Of a stretch of 64,000 bases of DNA, positions 15,243 to 26,480 are shown piece by piece. The translations under genes were made by a program, and so were the position numbers. Position 1 is the stretch's first letter; each line of letters begins with the position of its first letter. The stretch is from Acanthornis magna. Lineage: Eukaryota; Chordata; Aves; Passeriformes; Acanthizidae. The DNA lies in assembly GCA_036785705.1 (NCBI GenBank), contig JAWUZG010000158.1, positions 62,001 to 126,000 on the forward strand. Reading direction: 5' to 3'. A model generated the notes under the pieces. The model saw nothing but the letters and a program-made list of their open reading frames with translations, was not told the origin of the DNA and did no database searches.

Positions 15243-17324
15243 GTGAGCCGGCGGCCTGGCTCCCCTTTCCTGGGAGAGCGGCCCCTTCTCCCTGGGAAGC
15301 GTTGGAGATGCTTTTCCCCAGGCATTAGTGAGGGTTTCCTCTGTGGGAGTGACAGAGCCCCGAGGGGCCCTGGGCTGGTCCAGATTCCTCTCCAGGGATG
15401 TGTCACAGGGCCTGCAAAGACGGTGGAGAGTGACAGGAGCCATCCCAGAGCTCCCCAGGCCCCTCTGCAGCTTTGGCCATGTCCACTGACATCTTGGCAC
15501 CCGATCCCCTTGCAGTGCCCAGTTCCCTAAGGCAGAAGGGGATCCCAGCACACCATGGAAATGGTTCTGAACTGTGCTTCTTTCTAGATGAGGTTACTGT
15601 GAAGGCTTCTCCATTAACTTGGCTGCATAAAGTTTTGAAGCCCCTGGAGCCTCCTGCAGGTGTGTTCTCAATGTCCCACCAAGGAATAATCATTGGCAAC
15701 CTGGCAAGAACCAGGTGCCAGAAGCTTCTCTGGCTGTTGGGTTCCAGGTGTGTCTGCAGGGAGGACTTTCCCAGCTCCTGGGCTGGTTGCTGCACCCAAG
15801 CCCAGCTGTCGTCACAGGGGTGAGTAGTGTCTCCCTGCTGAGCCCACTGGCTGAGCACTGCTTTGGTGTGATCCATTCCTGTGAAAATGGAAATACGTTT
15901 GTTAAGGTCCTCCACAAGGGAAGAACAAACCTACAGGAGAGAAGGAATTGCATGAGTCACATGATGTCCTGAAAGAAATCATCAAGGAACTGTAGAGAGG
16001 GCGTGGTGGGTGCATTTCCCTCAGCCTTCTCCTGAGACTCAGCAGCCAGGGCCTTTCGCTGCACATCTGGACACGCTGTGCCTAACCCTAAACTATCACA
16101 GCCGCGCTGCCCCACTGCTGCTTTCATGCCCTGCAGGGCTGTTTCCCAGCCTGGCCTGGCAGAGCTCCTCGCCAGCCTCTGCAGGAAGGCATTTGGCATC
16201 AGCTGACAGGGTGCCCAAACTGCACCATGGGCCATGCAGACCCTGAGATGCCCTGCAATTTCCCAGTCTCTGGGTAGATCTGGAGGGGTGGCTGCTTGGA
16301 GAAGAGAGGGCCCTGGCCCAGCCCCAAGAGCCTGGCTGTTTGCCTGATCCTTACCCATGTCTTTGACAAGTACTGCCTCCTGAAGAGGCCACATCCCTGA
16401 TGGGTAATGGTCCATCTGATCCAGCTGTGCCTCTTCCTTTCTCTAGGGATGGACAGAGAGGCTCTGTGGAAGGTGGCATTTCCTGAAGGAAGGGAAGCGC
16501 TGCCAGGCACAGGCACAGGAGGTAATTGCTGTGCCAGGCTCAGCCCTCGGTGTATCTGTGTGGCAGCAGCTCTTCCCCCAGGGCCTGCCCTTGCATGGCC
16601 CCGCAGCAGCCAAAGCTGGAGGTGCCATGGCTTCGAGGCCTCTGGAGCACATTCCACAGCCCATGGGAAACAGGCCTCGTACACCAACGTCGCTCCTGCT
16701 GCAGCTGCCTCCTGGAGCTGGCCCTGAGTGCCCAGAGGCCTAAGGCACAGGAGCAGCCCCGAGTAGGATCACTGGGGCGAGCCCAGGGCCAGAGCCATGG
16801 CTGGCTCCCACACTGGGCAGGGCCGTAATGTGTCCTGAGAGGGCCTGACTGTGTCCCCTTGGGCTGTGGGAGCTGTCCCAGCAGGGCAGGGAGGGTCGTG
16901 GCTGGCACTTGCTGCTGCAGGGATGGCTTTGGCCCGTGTCCCTCGAAGGAGCGACTGCCCAAGCAGCTGTGCTGCCCTGGGCTCTCCTCCCGGCCTTGAG
17001 GGCTTTGTTGGGTGCCACAGCCTGTGCCAAGGGGTGGCAGGTGCCCGCAGGCCCCAGCACTGGGGGAAACAGAGAACGTCCTGGCCATAGCCAACGTGCT
17101 GCCAGCTCAGCAGCGATGCGCAGCACGGACTCACGCTCCCCATTGCTCCTGCAGATGCAGCCGGCACCACAACACGTGTTCCCAATGCACAGATGGGAGC
17201 TGGGAGAGGTTTCTGTCAGGGAAGACACTGTGTGCCAGCAATAATAGCTGGCCTACTCAGTCTGGCGATTCTCTTCATGTTGTGCTGTGTCAGAGTCTGG
17301 TCTTCCTGCAAGCAAAAACAGTGA
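15146..17324 (+). CDS. Gene B: reduced paralogue of gene A (span of exons)
   Basis: Exons: signal peptide 15146-15242, E2 15588-15659, E4 15907-16005 (contains TAG), E5 16447-16521, and E6 with TM segment 17155-17324. E3 is missing because intron 2 sequence is fused directly to DNA that follows E3 in gene A. All boundaries are phase 1. With E4 skipped the product would be about 137 residues: signal peptide, short ectodomain, TM helix and basic tail. With E4 included it stops before the membrane segment and would be secreted. E2 and E5 differ clearly from gene A while the S1 and S2 flanks are nearly identical. The middle therefore has a different history from the ends. Confidence 0.5.
15588..15659 (+). 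CDS. Gene B exon E2
   Basis: 72 bases, acceptor tttctag, phase 1-1. Strongly diverged from the other E2 copies: it starts Asp-Glu-Val and lacks the Trp-Asp pair. It is the only E2 with a canonical GT donor (GCAG|GTGTGT). Confidence 0.5.
15907..16005 (+). pseudogene. Gene B exon E4 with premature stop
   Basis: Acceptor gttaag, phase-1 frame (GPPQGKNKPTGEK...) open for 28 full codons, then TAG at 15993-15995. The donor CGTG|GTGGGT is preserved, so the exon may still be spliced in and end the protein, or be skipped. Confidence 0.55.
16447..16521 (+). CDS. Gene B exon E5 (short)
   Basis: 75 bases against 108 in gene A, phase 1-1, acceptor tttctctag. Keeps the MDREA start and the PGTGTG end but lacks 11 codons of the Ser/Ala-rich middle. 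Confidence 0.5.
17155..17324 (+). CDS. Gene B exon E6: transmembrane segment
   Basis: Same as gene A E6 as far as I can read: 20-residue membrane helix, basic tail, TGA 17322-17324 overlapped by a GTGAGT donor motif. The alternative tail segment is at 17353-17467. Confidence 0.65.
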
Positions 17325-17851
17325 GTGTTTTATTCATATTTCTCTCAAACAGCTTCATTTGGAAGTCTATTGTAGAGAGGAAAGATTCCAGTGAGGCTGC
17401 TGTGGAGTTACGTCGAGTCAGTGGCTTTCCAAGTAACTCTACTGAGGGCTCTACTATTGTCCGTTGATTTAATTACCCTCTTAATTGCTGGCCCTAGGCC
17501 TGAGGAGCTCTCTCACGCTGGAGCCGGTGCTGGCTCCCCCTGAGGCTGCCTTGCCAAGAGCAGCCCCAGGAGCGCTGGGCAGTGGCAAAGCAAGGCAGGG
17601 AGGAGAAAGAGTGGGGGACGAGATTGCCCTTGAAAGGCAGACATGCTCTGGGGCCTGCTCCTGGCCAGGGACCCTGCCCGGAGCCATCCCCTGCTCGCTG
17701 GGGCCTTGAGGGGCAGCTGTCCACCTGGGCCAAGGTGTGCCGGCAGCTCCAGCCGTGCTGGGGAGCCTTGCCAGCTCTGGGCCCTGCTGTGCAGGAGGGT
17801 CCCTGTGTCCCAGGTGCAGCTGAGGGCCTCAGCCACCTCCTCTCTCCACAG

Positions 17852-18054
17852 GTGCCACTCTGCACCTTCTGAAATCCAGCGAAACACTTCAGTCGAGGAC
17901 AACTGGACCAGCGATCTCTCATCTCCATGCCCATGTCCGTTATTGGTGCCACAGCTGCATTATGAGTTTATTGCTGAGCAGAGGGTGCAACCACCACCCA
18001 GAACACAACCCTCTCTCCCTGAAGGCACTAGCCCTGCTGTCGGGCCAGGACTGA
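17852..18054 (+). CDS. E7-type terminal exon, copy after gene B
   Basis: Duplicate of 9829-10031, with AATAAA at 18243. Confidence 0.35.
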
Positions 18055-18623
18055 AGGAGGGCCCCTCCTGCCAGGGCATGGATTGAGTCCAGCAACAGCT
18101 CCAGCCTTCAGGTCTGGTGTCAGGGTGGTACCACCAGCACTGGCTGGGCTCCTTGTCCAGGCATAGCCAGGGGTGGGCAGGCAGCAGCTGGGCACTGTTG
18201 GAGGCCAGCGGTGAGGGACGCAAGACAGTAATCAATGTGATCAATAAAGCAAGTGTCGTCTATTAAAGTCATCGAATGCCTTATATCTTCTTGCCTTTAC
18301 CTAGCATGCTTACATGTTACATTATCATCGGTTAGTATGCTTACTTGTAATGCCATCATTGGTTAGTTTACAAAGGGTTACGTTAGCATGTCCCTCCCCA
18401 TCGTGGTTTCTGTTATCGGCGATGTCTTCAATCTTTCAGCTACAAGTCAGTTCCTCGGTTCTTTCCACAGTACTCAAGGACACTGTGTCCTGTCAGCATA
18501 TCTTGCAGTTCTTGTGGCCTAAAAGCCTCCTAAGCTACACTTTACTTTGCTCGCACAAGGCCTCTAAGGATCCATCCTGCAACAGGGCACGAGGCTCCTG
18601 AGACAAACAGTGACCAGATACCG

Positions 18624-18853
18624 TCTTTATTTTTCATTTCACAACATTTAGAACTGCTTTTAACTTGACAAGCTTTAGAAATATTTTTCATAGAAAATAC
18701 CACCCAAATGTTTGTTCCATGTATTTCCCAACAGTTTTGTATTTTTCTGTAGTTTTCTGTAGTTTTCCAGTTATGGAACACAGAATATTCTAACACATCA
18801 GCAATAAAAGATAAAATTACATTTAATTCTTAACGTTTTGTCTGCCACAGCGC
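18624..18853 (+). terminator. 3'-UTR module A, copy 4 (poly(A) signal at 18803)
   Basis: Duplicate of 10601-10830. Confidence 0.55.
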
Positions 18854-19349
18854 AGACAACACAAGCACAGCATAGATGAAGTATCCCGAGCAGGCTCGGG
18901 GGACTCGGGTACTGAGCAGTCCTGCTGGGGTCCTTCAGTGGCAGGTGCATCCTGAAACCTGCGAGGGGCTGCAGAGGGTGTCCAATGCTGGGGAAAAGGG
19001 ACATGGGGAGAAGAGGGCTCCAGTGTGTCCTGAGAGGGCCTGACTGTGTCCCCTTGGGCTGTGGGAGCTGTCCCAGCAGGGCAGGGAGGGTCGGGGGTGG
19101 CACTTGCTGCTGCAGGGATGGCTTTGGCCCGTGTCCCTCGAAGGAGCGACTGCCCAAGCAGCTGCGCTGCCCTGGGCTCTCCTCCCGGCCTTGAGGGCTT
19201 TGTTGGGTGCCACAGCCTGTGCCAAGGGGCGGCAGGTGCCCGCAGGCCCCAGCACTGGGGGAAACAGAGAACGTCCTGGCCATAGCCAACATGCTGCCAG
19301 CTCAGCAGCGATGCGCAGCATGGACTCACGCTCCCCATTGCTCCTGCAG

Positions 19350-19489
19350 ATGCAGCCGGCACCGCAACACGTGTTCCCCATGCACAGACGGGAACTGGAA
19401 GAGGTTTCTCTCAGGGAACACGCTGTTTGCTAGCGTTAATGGCAGGCCAGGCTCTTGTGTGGCGTGCAGGTGATGAGGGACTCCTGTAA
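19350..19489 (+). pseudogene. Decayed E6 exon, copy 2
   Basis: Duplicate of 11327-11466 with a few changes (a Cys codon is now TCT). Confidence 0.5.
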
Positions 19490-19902
19490 GGCTGGCAGAC
19501 GAGTGGGTTTCCAGAAAGACATGCAGAGGTTTGGGGTCCTTCCTAAGCGGTGCATGGGGCTGAGGTCCCTCATGAGGGGAGATTTGGGGTCTCTTCTGTG
19601 GTGTACAAGCAACTGGAGACCCCTGTAAGGCTGGCAGGGGCCTGGAGCTCCTCGTGATTCACGACAGGGTTTTTGTGGTTGCCTTTTAGGGCCTAGAGAG
19701 GGCCTGAGACCTTTCGAAGGTGTGCAGGGAGCTGTGTTCTTTTGTGAGGCAAATTCTGGTGTCTCTGCTAAGGTGTGCAGGGATCCCTTGTGAGGCACAC
19801 AGGGATATTTTGGTGTCTCTGCTAAGGTGTGCAGGGATTCCTCCTGAGGTGCACAGTGGAGTTAAGGTTCAGGGGTTTTTCAGTCTTCGCAGCACAGCTA
19901 AG

Positions 19903-20283
19903 CCTCCCCCAGAGCTCAGGGCACCGTCTGCGCCGAGGCTGTGCAAAGCAGGCAGCAAGCATCCCGCACAGCCTCGGGCCGGCCCGGGGCACAGCGGGCG
20001 GGCAGAGCCCATCCCTGGGCCGCTCGGGGCTGCACGGCCCGGGCGGGGCTGCGGGGCCGGGCGGGGCTGCTGGAGCCGCCGCGCCCTTCGGGGCTCGGGG
20101 GCCGCGGCCGGGCCGGGCTGGCTGAGGGCCCCGGCGGAGAAGGGCCGCGGCCGTGGGGCCCATGGGGCTGCCGAGCAGCGGCGGAGGCACCGCAAGGGCC
20201 TCGCTGCGCCCTGGCCCCGGGCTGCACCAAACACACACTGACAGCCGAGGCTGTGCGCTGGCACAGGAGGCAGATGAGGCCGT
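19903..20283 (+). promoter_or_regulatory. CpG-rich island, copy 2
   Basis: Duplicate of 11880-12260; no differences noticed. Confidence 0.5.
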
Positions 20284-20384
20284 GGCTTCTCACACTGAGG
20301 GCCTCTTTGCAGTGCCCAGCTCTCCAAAGCAGATGGGAATCCCAGCACACCATGGGAACGGTTCTGATCTTTGCTCCCTCCTAG

Positions 20385-21020
20385 GCTGGGATCACCTTAT
20401 GGATTTTCTGGAAGTCCTGGCAGATGATGGTGGTGGGATGAATTTGCAGCATGCTGGGGGCAACTTCTCGGTGACTCTTTCCTGACAGAATAACCAGTGA
20501 TGATTAATCCTGACCAAGAGCAGCCCCAGGAGCGCTGGGCAGTGGCAAAGCAAGGCGGGGAGGAGAAAGAGTGGGGGACGAGATTGCCCTTGAAAGGCAG
20601 ACATGCTCTGGGGCCTGCTCCTGGCCAGGGACCCTGCCCGGAGCCATCCCCTGCTCGCTGGGGCCTTGAGGGGCAGCTGTCCACCTGGGCCAAGGTGTGC
20701 CTGCAGCTCCAGCTGTGCTGGGGAGCCTTGCCAGCTCTGGGCCCTGCTGTGCAGGGGGGTCCCTGTGTCCCAGGTGCAGCTGGGGGCCTCAGCCACCTCC
20801 TCTCTCCACAGGTGCCGCTCTGCACCTTCACAACGCCAGCCAAACACCTCAGTCAGGGAGAACTGGCTCTGCCATCGTGCGTCTCCCTGCACGTGTCCGT
20901 TGTCCCTGCCACCGCTGCTTTATCAGTCTGTTACTTTGCCACCACCTCCCAGAACCAGACCAAAGGCCCTGCTCTGAGCCAGCACTGAAGGAGGGCCCCT
21001 CCTGCCAGGGCAGGGGTTGA
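20385..21020 (+). CDS. Gene C, copy 2: E2d plus E7
   Basis: Duplicate of 12362-12997: E2d 20385-20459, E7 20812-21020, poly(A) module following. In E7 the glycine codon of NASGT reads as glutamine (NASQT), and the Asn-Ala-Ser sequon is kept in this frame. Confidence 0.35.
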
Positions 21021-21154
21021 GCCCAGCAACACCTTTGGGCTTCAGCTCTGGTGTCTGGGTGGGACCAGCAGCTCTGGCTGAGCTCCTGCTCTGGGCACAG
21101 CCAGGGGTGGGCAGGCACCAGCCAGGCATGGGGCTTCGGAATCCCAACAGCAAG

Positions 21155-21345
21155 CAGATCCAAGATTTTTTATTTATTTCACAAGATTTAGAAATATTTT
21201 TTGTAGAAAGAAAATCTTTATATTTGTTCCCTTTTCCCACAATAGTTGCACAGTTTTCAAAGTAGTTTTATAATTCTGAAAAACCTTGAACATTTTTACA
21301 GTTCTAGAATAAAGAATAAATTTGCATTTAATTGTTAATCTTTAC
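21155..21345 (+). terminator. 3'-UTR module A, copy 5 (poly(A) signals at 21308 and 21315)
   Basis: Most diverged copy of the module, with two overlapping-spaced AATAAA signals. It marks the right end of the cluster. Confidence 0.6.
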
Positions 21346-22480
21346 TCTAGGAAGAACTAAGACACCCTAAGACACCCAGCCTGCTGGAGAGGCTCTTTTC
21401 CCCCTGGAGATTTGTACCTAGTCACAACCAAATAACCTAAAACCTTTCCCCAGGTATTTTCCAGCTTTTCTGAGAATCTCACCTCTTCATCTTCAGAGGC
21501 AAACTTTGAGCACAGCAGGCTGTGGGTAGTTCTCAAAATCACGATCTTTGTTTGGTTGTGGAAGAACACACTCCATTCTAGAGCAGGGGCTTGTTCCCAG
21601 CTTCCTGCAGCCCCACTCTGCCCCAAGGCTGTCCTGAGCCCTCTCCTCCAGCTACTGTGGTCCTGTGGAACTGCTGTAAAACACAACAGCTCTGCAACAC
21701 CAGCGCAGCAGGACTGGAGAAGGTTTATGTCCTTGTTTACATTAGGGTATTGGCTTCTCTAAACACAAGTTTAGCTTTTGAAGCTTGTTCCACCTGCCAG
21801 AAGAACTGATGCTTCATTTCTTAAGGAGACTAAACTGCCATTAGCTTTAAAAGCTTTCTGGCCTGCATAAAGCCTGGAAAAGCATTTAATGGAGCCATTT
21901 AGTACAGAAAATGACCCAATCTATGTATGAAAAGAAGATTATTGAAATGCTGGAGCCCACTAGAGCATCCCTCTAGGTTATATCCTTCTCCCCACACCTC
22001 TCCCTCCATGACTGCCAAACAGCACTTGACGGTTTGACACTTTGACAGTTCTTTTCTCCAGAAGCCAAAATGTGCCATTTTTTGGGGGGAAGGAAAAAAA
22101 GTCAGTGTTCTATGTTATCATCATCATCATCATCATCATCATGAGCTGCAAATTAGTTAAATTACATCAACAGTTCAGACTGTGGAGTTACTTCTCAGAG
22201 TGCAGCACTCGCTGTATTATCCCTTCAAACTGCAGAAGTGCTACGATCTTTAAAATCAATTTGATGCAGACATAACTTTGGAGTTGAGCACAGCAAAAAC
22301 TAAAAATAGGTGCCTGGAACATTTTCCCTGGTTTGCAAACACTGACGGTGTTGGAGTACTTACTGCAGACTCAAGTCAGGTGTCCTGGGGTGGCGTAAAT
22401 GATATTTTGTATTCCCTATCGTTTGTATGTTTGACCAGAAATATGGTCCTGTAGCTTTAACTGTGTCCTGCAGCCGAGAG
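21346..22480. other. Single-copy DNA, no gene seen
   Basis: Composition drops to AT-rich right after the cluster. Only an (ATC)n microsatellite stands out. Confidence 0.5.
22116..22143. repeat. (ATC)n microsatellite
   Basis: About nine uninterrupted ATC units. Confidence 0.95.
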
Positions 22481-22489
22481 AAGCTCTGC

Positions 22490-23010
22490 CAGCGTGGGAT
22501 GTTTTGAAAACTCTTCCTCCGGACTGTTCTATGGGGCAGTGAGAAGGAAGGGACACTGGTTGTTGGTTTTTTTTCTTCAGTCAGTTGCTGCTGCTGGTTG
22601 CTGTTGCTGCTGGTGTGGCTGCTGCTTGGGTTTTTTTTGTTGGTTTTGTTTTTTCCTGGGATTGTTTTTTCGTCGTTTTTAGACCTTTTTCTTCGACTTT
22701 GCTTTCTCATCTAAGAGCCTGAGGAGCCCCGGAGGACAGCGGACAAAAATCATTCAGGGAGCCACCAGAGGAACTCTACCTGCCCCTCCGGGGACCCCGG
22801 AAAGGAGAAGCTACACCTGAGCAAAAGGACACTAAAGTTCATCAACTGTTTGTTCAGGTTTAATGACCCCTTTTTTCCCTTTCCCCTTCCACTGTGTGGT
22901 CTGTTAATTAAACAGTCCTTTCCCACTTTCAGCCGAGATATTCTGTTGTTGTGGGGGAAGGAGTGCCGAAAGTCTTTGCTGTGGGGGAGGTGTTTTATTC
23001 AGAACACTTT
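22490..23010 (+). mobile_element. LTR-like stretch (tentative)
   Basis: A T/G-rich start, a GC-rich middle ('cccctccggggaccccggaa'), then 'ctgttaattaaacag' with an ATTAAA signal at 22907 and a T/C-rich end. This layout resembles the U3-R part of avian endogenous retrovirus LTRs. I see no clear TG...CA ends, target-site duplication or internal genes. It could also be an unrelated non-coding segment. Confidence 0.3.
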
Positions 23011-25095
23011 CCACCTAGGAAGGTTTTTCTCTAATCCGAGACATCAGGATAGGTGCCCACTGCCCTTGCAGCCACTGTCCCTTCACAGCATCCTGCTCCC
23101 AGAGAGCAGCCCAAGCCCTGCGCTCAGTGCTGCTGTTCCAAAAACACAAATATAGAGAATGCAATCTGCCATGAGAGTGGAAAAAGAGGGCAGCTTTTTG
23201 GTTCTCCATCCCTCTGCCTTAAAATCCTTAGGTAGTACTTTTGATTTAAAACTCCACAAAGTTTACATATTTTTCCACTGGGATGTAAAAGAAGAAAACT
23301 CAGTGTGATACCTTGGATGGGAAAGGGAAAAGCAATAATGTTGTCCCTACAAAGAACAAACAAAATGCTTTTGCTGATGAACTTGGGATGTGAAGGGTTG
23401 CAAGGTTCAGATTTCCTCCCAGTTTTATGTCACTCATTCAGACAGAGTCAAACTATTTCTTTAATAAAAACCAAACCACGGCCCTCTGATAAAAACCTGG
23501 TTTCAGTTGTGACTGAGGTAAATGCAGACATGGAACAGAAAACAGTGTTGTAGTTGGACTCAGCTGTACAGCCAAATCATCTGAAAGCAAAGCCTTCACA
23601 GTTACTGTAGGCACTTGAAAATGTGTCTGTTAACTTTGAAATGAATAATGAAAAATGCCTCTTTTCCTAAAAGGACAGATAGTGTTGTGTAATAAAGAGC
23701 AGATGTCAAAAAGGATTTCAAAGACTTGGAAAAGAAACCTTAGGAAAACTTCAGTGCTCTCACTAAGTTTGCCAGAGCTGCTCCAGCCCCCCTTGCAAAC
23801 ATGACATACATGTGTTGTCACTTTGCTTCAATTTGGGAGCACGGTCCCTGGGAGCTCCAACATGTCCTGAATGGGGAATCTCTTCCCAGCAGCGGGGAAT
23901 TTCCTGGAGCGCAACTGGCAGCAAAGGGCCAGCTCTTCTGAGGGGGAATGGCAGGCCAGATGTGAAGGGAAACTCATCCCAAAGAATGAAGTGTGAGGCG
24001 CAGCCAAATCCAGGGGACAGCATTGGACATGCGCAGGCTCTGGGCGGCCCCAGCTCTGCTCAGCCTCATCCTGCAGGGACCCTGGGGGCCAGGGCAGGAG
24101 CAGGACACTCCCACAGAGAGCCAAGGGCAGGATCCTCAGCAGATGTGGTACAGCAGCCTTGCTTGGTCTTCAAGGAGTGTCCAGTTTACAGTGCTGAGCA
24201 CCAGCTCATTATTTTTAAAGTGTTTAAACCATAACACTGAGTTCAAGTTTCATGTACAATTTTATTAGAGGACAGAATTGTGGCCAATTGTTTATCTGGG
24301 TGTCTGGCCTAAGTGCTGATAAAGACTTGGCTGAAGTTTATATAATCTGCCATTAATAAATGCAATTTATGACAGTCTCAAGCAAAGATATGACCACTGC
24401 TGGCTCCATTAATGGTGCAGTCAGCAGAGGCCAGGGATTTGGTCTGAACAGAGACAAGACTTAATTCATTTCTTGTCCCTAAATGCCTGGGATTTAGGTC
24501 AGGCCCAAGACAAAGGATGATGTAAATCTAAAGGCTCCATGTCAGAACTGCCAGGCTTTGCTAATATGAGCTCAGTCACTTCAATACAACCCAGTACTGC
24601 ACTTTATAATCCCAGTGACCCATCTAGAGCAAACTTTGGCTGCAGTAACCACACTCCAGCCCAAGTGATAAGCCCTGAACGTGACAAGATGTATGTATGA
24701 GCTTCCCTCTACTCACCAGAAGGAGCTCTGAAGTGCAGCAGGACAGAGCACAGCTCATAAACACCTTCTCAGGACTGCAGGCATTGAGATCAGACACACA
24801 CAAAACCTCTCACACCGAGTAGTCCAGGAGCCACTCTGCTCCCCCCTCACCCTTGTCCTTGTGCTCCCCTTTGCCCAAAGCCCAGCTCAGGGCCAGCCCC
24901 AGCTCCAGAGTGGGGGTGGTTGGTACTGAGCACCCCACTTCAAACTGTGTAAGGACAAACAACATCTGCCAGCTACAAAAAATAAATATACAGGAATAAC
25001 TTTGGTTTCTATTCATGATGCCTGACTGAACAGAATTAATTCAGGGAAATCAGTTTGTTTGGCAAATATTGTCATACTCAAGCCCAGCATAATAT
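23010..25095. other. Intergenic, nothing recognised
   Basis: Mixed-composition DNA without convincing coding frames or repeats that I can name. Confidence 0.5.
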
Positions 25096-25104
25096 AAAGG
25101 TGAG

Positions 25105-25297
25105 GCCCTGGCACAGGTGCCCAGAGAAGCTGTGGCTGCCCCTGGATCCCTGGAAGTGTCCAAGGCCAGGCTGGACAGGGCTTGGAGCAACCTGGGACAG
25201 TGGGAGGTGTCCCTGCCCATGGCAGAGGGTGGCACTGGATGAGCTTTAAGGTCCCTCCCAACCCAAACCCTTTTGGGATTCTGTTATTCTGTAATGC
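25105..25297 (+). mobile_element. CR1 LINE 3' end
   Basis: 'gcccagagaagctgtgg', 'tccaaggccaggctggacag', 'ggtgtccctgcccatggca' and the terminal 'gggattctgttattctgt'. Confidence 0.9.
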
Positions 25298-26320
25298 ATT
25301 GCCTATAATAGGTATTAAATTTACACTTACAATTAATGGAATGTATACAAACCTGATCCTTATGGAAGCTCTGCACATTTAAAAGAACCTATATTTAAAC
25401 ATAGATACACTTTATAGCTCTGTTTCATCCTTTGAAAAATTCCATGGCCCTATCCGAAAGCCAAGGGACATTTCTTTTCAAGATCTGTGATGAATGAGAT
25501 CCAGACCTGGGACTGTTTCATAAAGTATAATCCATGCCAAAATCCTCATCCAAAGAAAAATTCCAAGAACAATTATGAGGATTCTAAATATCAAAGATCT
25601 AGTTCTGCTTTATTTAAGGCAAAAGAAAAATTTATAAATGCATGGATAAACCACTTGAAAAGTATATGTCAAAAGATATTAAAAGGCAGGCATCTAAAAT
25701 AATTTCTAAAATATTACTAAATTAGTGATTTTTGGATTATCTTTTCAGTGTCTAATAAAATGTCACTGTGATTTAGTGCTAAAGAATCCCAATAAATTTA
25801 CTCATTTTAACATGGAATTTAATCATCAGAGTTTAAATTCTCTAGATAATCTGACTCTGCAAGAGGGTGGAATTCAAAGGAGACTGTGCAAACAACATCA
25901 AACACTGCAGAATTCCACTGAAAAACATCTCAAAACTCATCTGGCTCTTTTCTCTCTCTATCCCCACCTCCTTTGTACTTCTCCAATACGCCCAACCAGA
26001 CAGAACAAAAATTCTTGGCATGGAAGTTTATGCCACTGCTAAAATTTAGCTCCAGGTAGGAAGCTGTCCAGAACAAATCTCTGATAGCCCCTGCCAAGAG
26101 AGCCAGTTCACAAGTGCCCAAAGACCCCCCTCGCCTGGGCTCCCGAGCACAGGGATCCCTCAGGCACTGAGGTGTGACTGAGACAGCTCTCAGTGCCATC
26201 CCAAGGAGGACAGCCCAACTCGTGTACTTCTATGCTTAAAAAAATCCACAATTGAACTTTGGTGTACCTATAGCCATTTTTGTTATACTGAGGAGCAGAG
26301 ATCTTGATGAAAACACAGCA

Positions 26321-26480
26321 AACTGGAACAGGTTGCTGAGGGGGTTGTACACTCCACATCCCTAAAAGTGCTCAAGGCCAGGTTGGATGGGGCTTGGAGC
26401 AACCTGGTCTAGTGGAAGAGGGTGGGAACAGGATGAGCTTTAAGGTCCCTCCCAACTCAAACCATTCTGGGATTCTGTGA
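26321..26480 (+). mobile_element. CR1 LINE 3' end
   Basis: 'ctggaacaggttgctgag', 'aaggccaggttggatggggc', ending 'ccattctgggattctgtga'. A short internal deletion follows 'tctagtggaag'. Confidence 0.9.

Larger units (their letters stand above)
13149..15590. repeat. Segmental duplication block S1, copy 2
   Basis: Second copy of 1-2450, carrying the same modules and the signal-peptide exon of gene B. The left junction falls at the end of block S2 copy 1, so S1 and S2 look like parts of one tandem unit of about 13 kb. In the second unit the middle part (the three E2-E5 blocks) has been reduced. Confidence 0.93.
16489..21131. repeat. Segmental duplication block S2, copy 2
   Basis: Second copy of 8466-13108 at offset 8023. 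Similarity fades just after the E7 exon, in the 3'-UTR region at about 21131, where copy 2 continues into its own divergent 3' UTR and then single-copy DNA. Confidence 0.95.

Noticed and set aside
16081..16098. Telomere-like 'cctaaccctaaac'
   Set aside because: Only about two imperfect units, within expected chance.
1..21345. CRISPR-like or satellite array
   Set aside because: Repeats are kilobase-sized with exons and poly(A) signals, and the genome is a vertebrate one. There are no short regular repeats with unique spacers.
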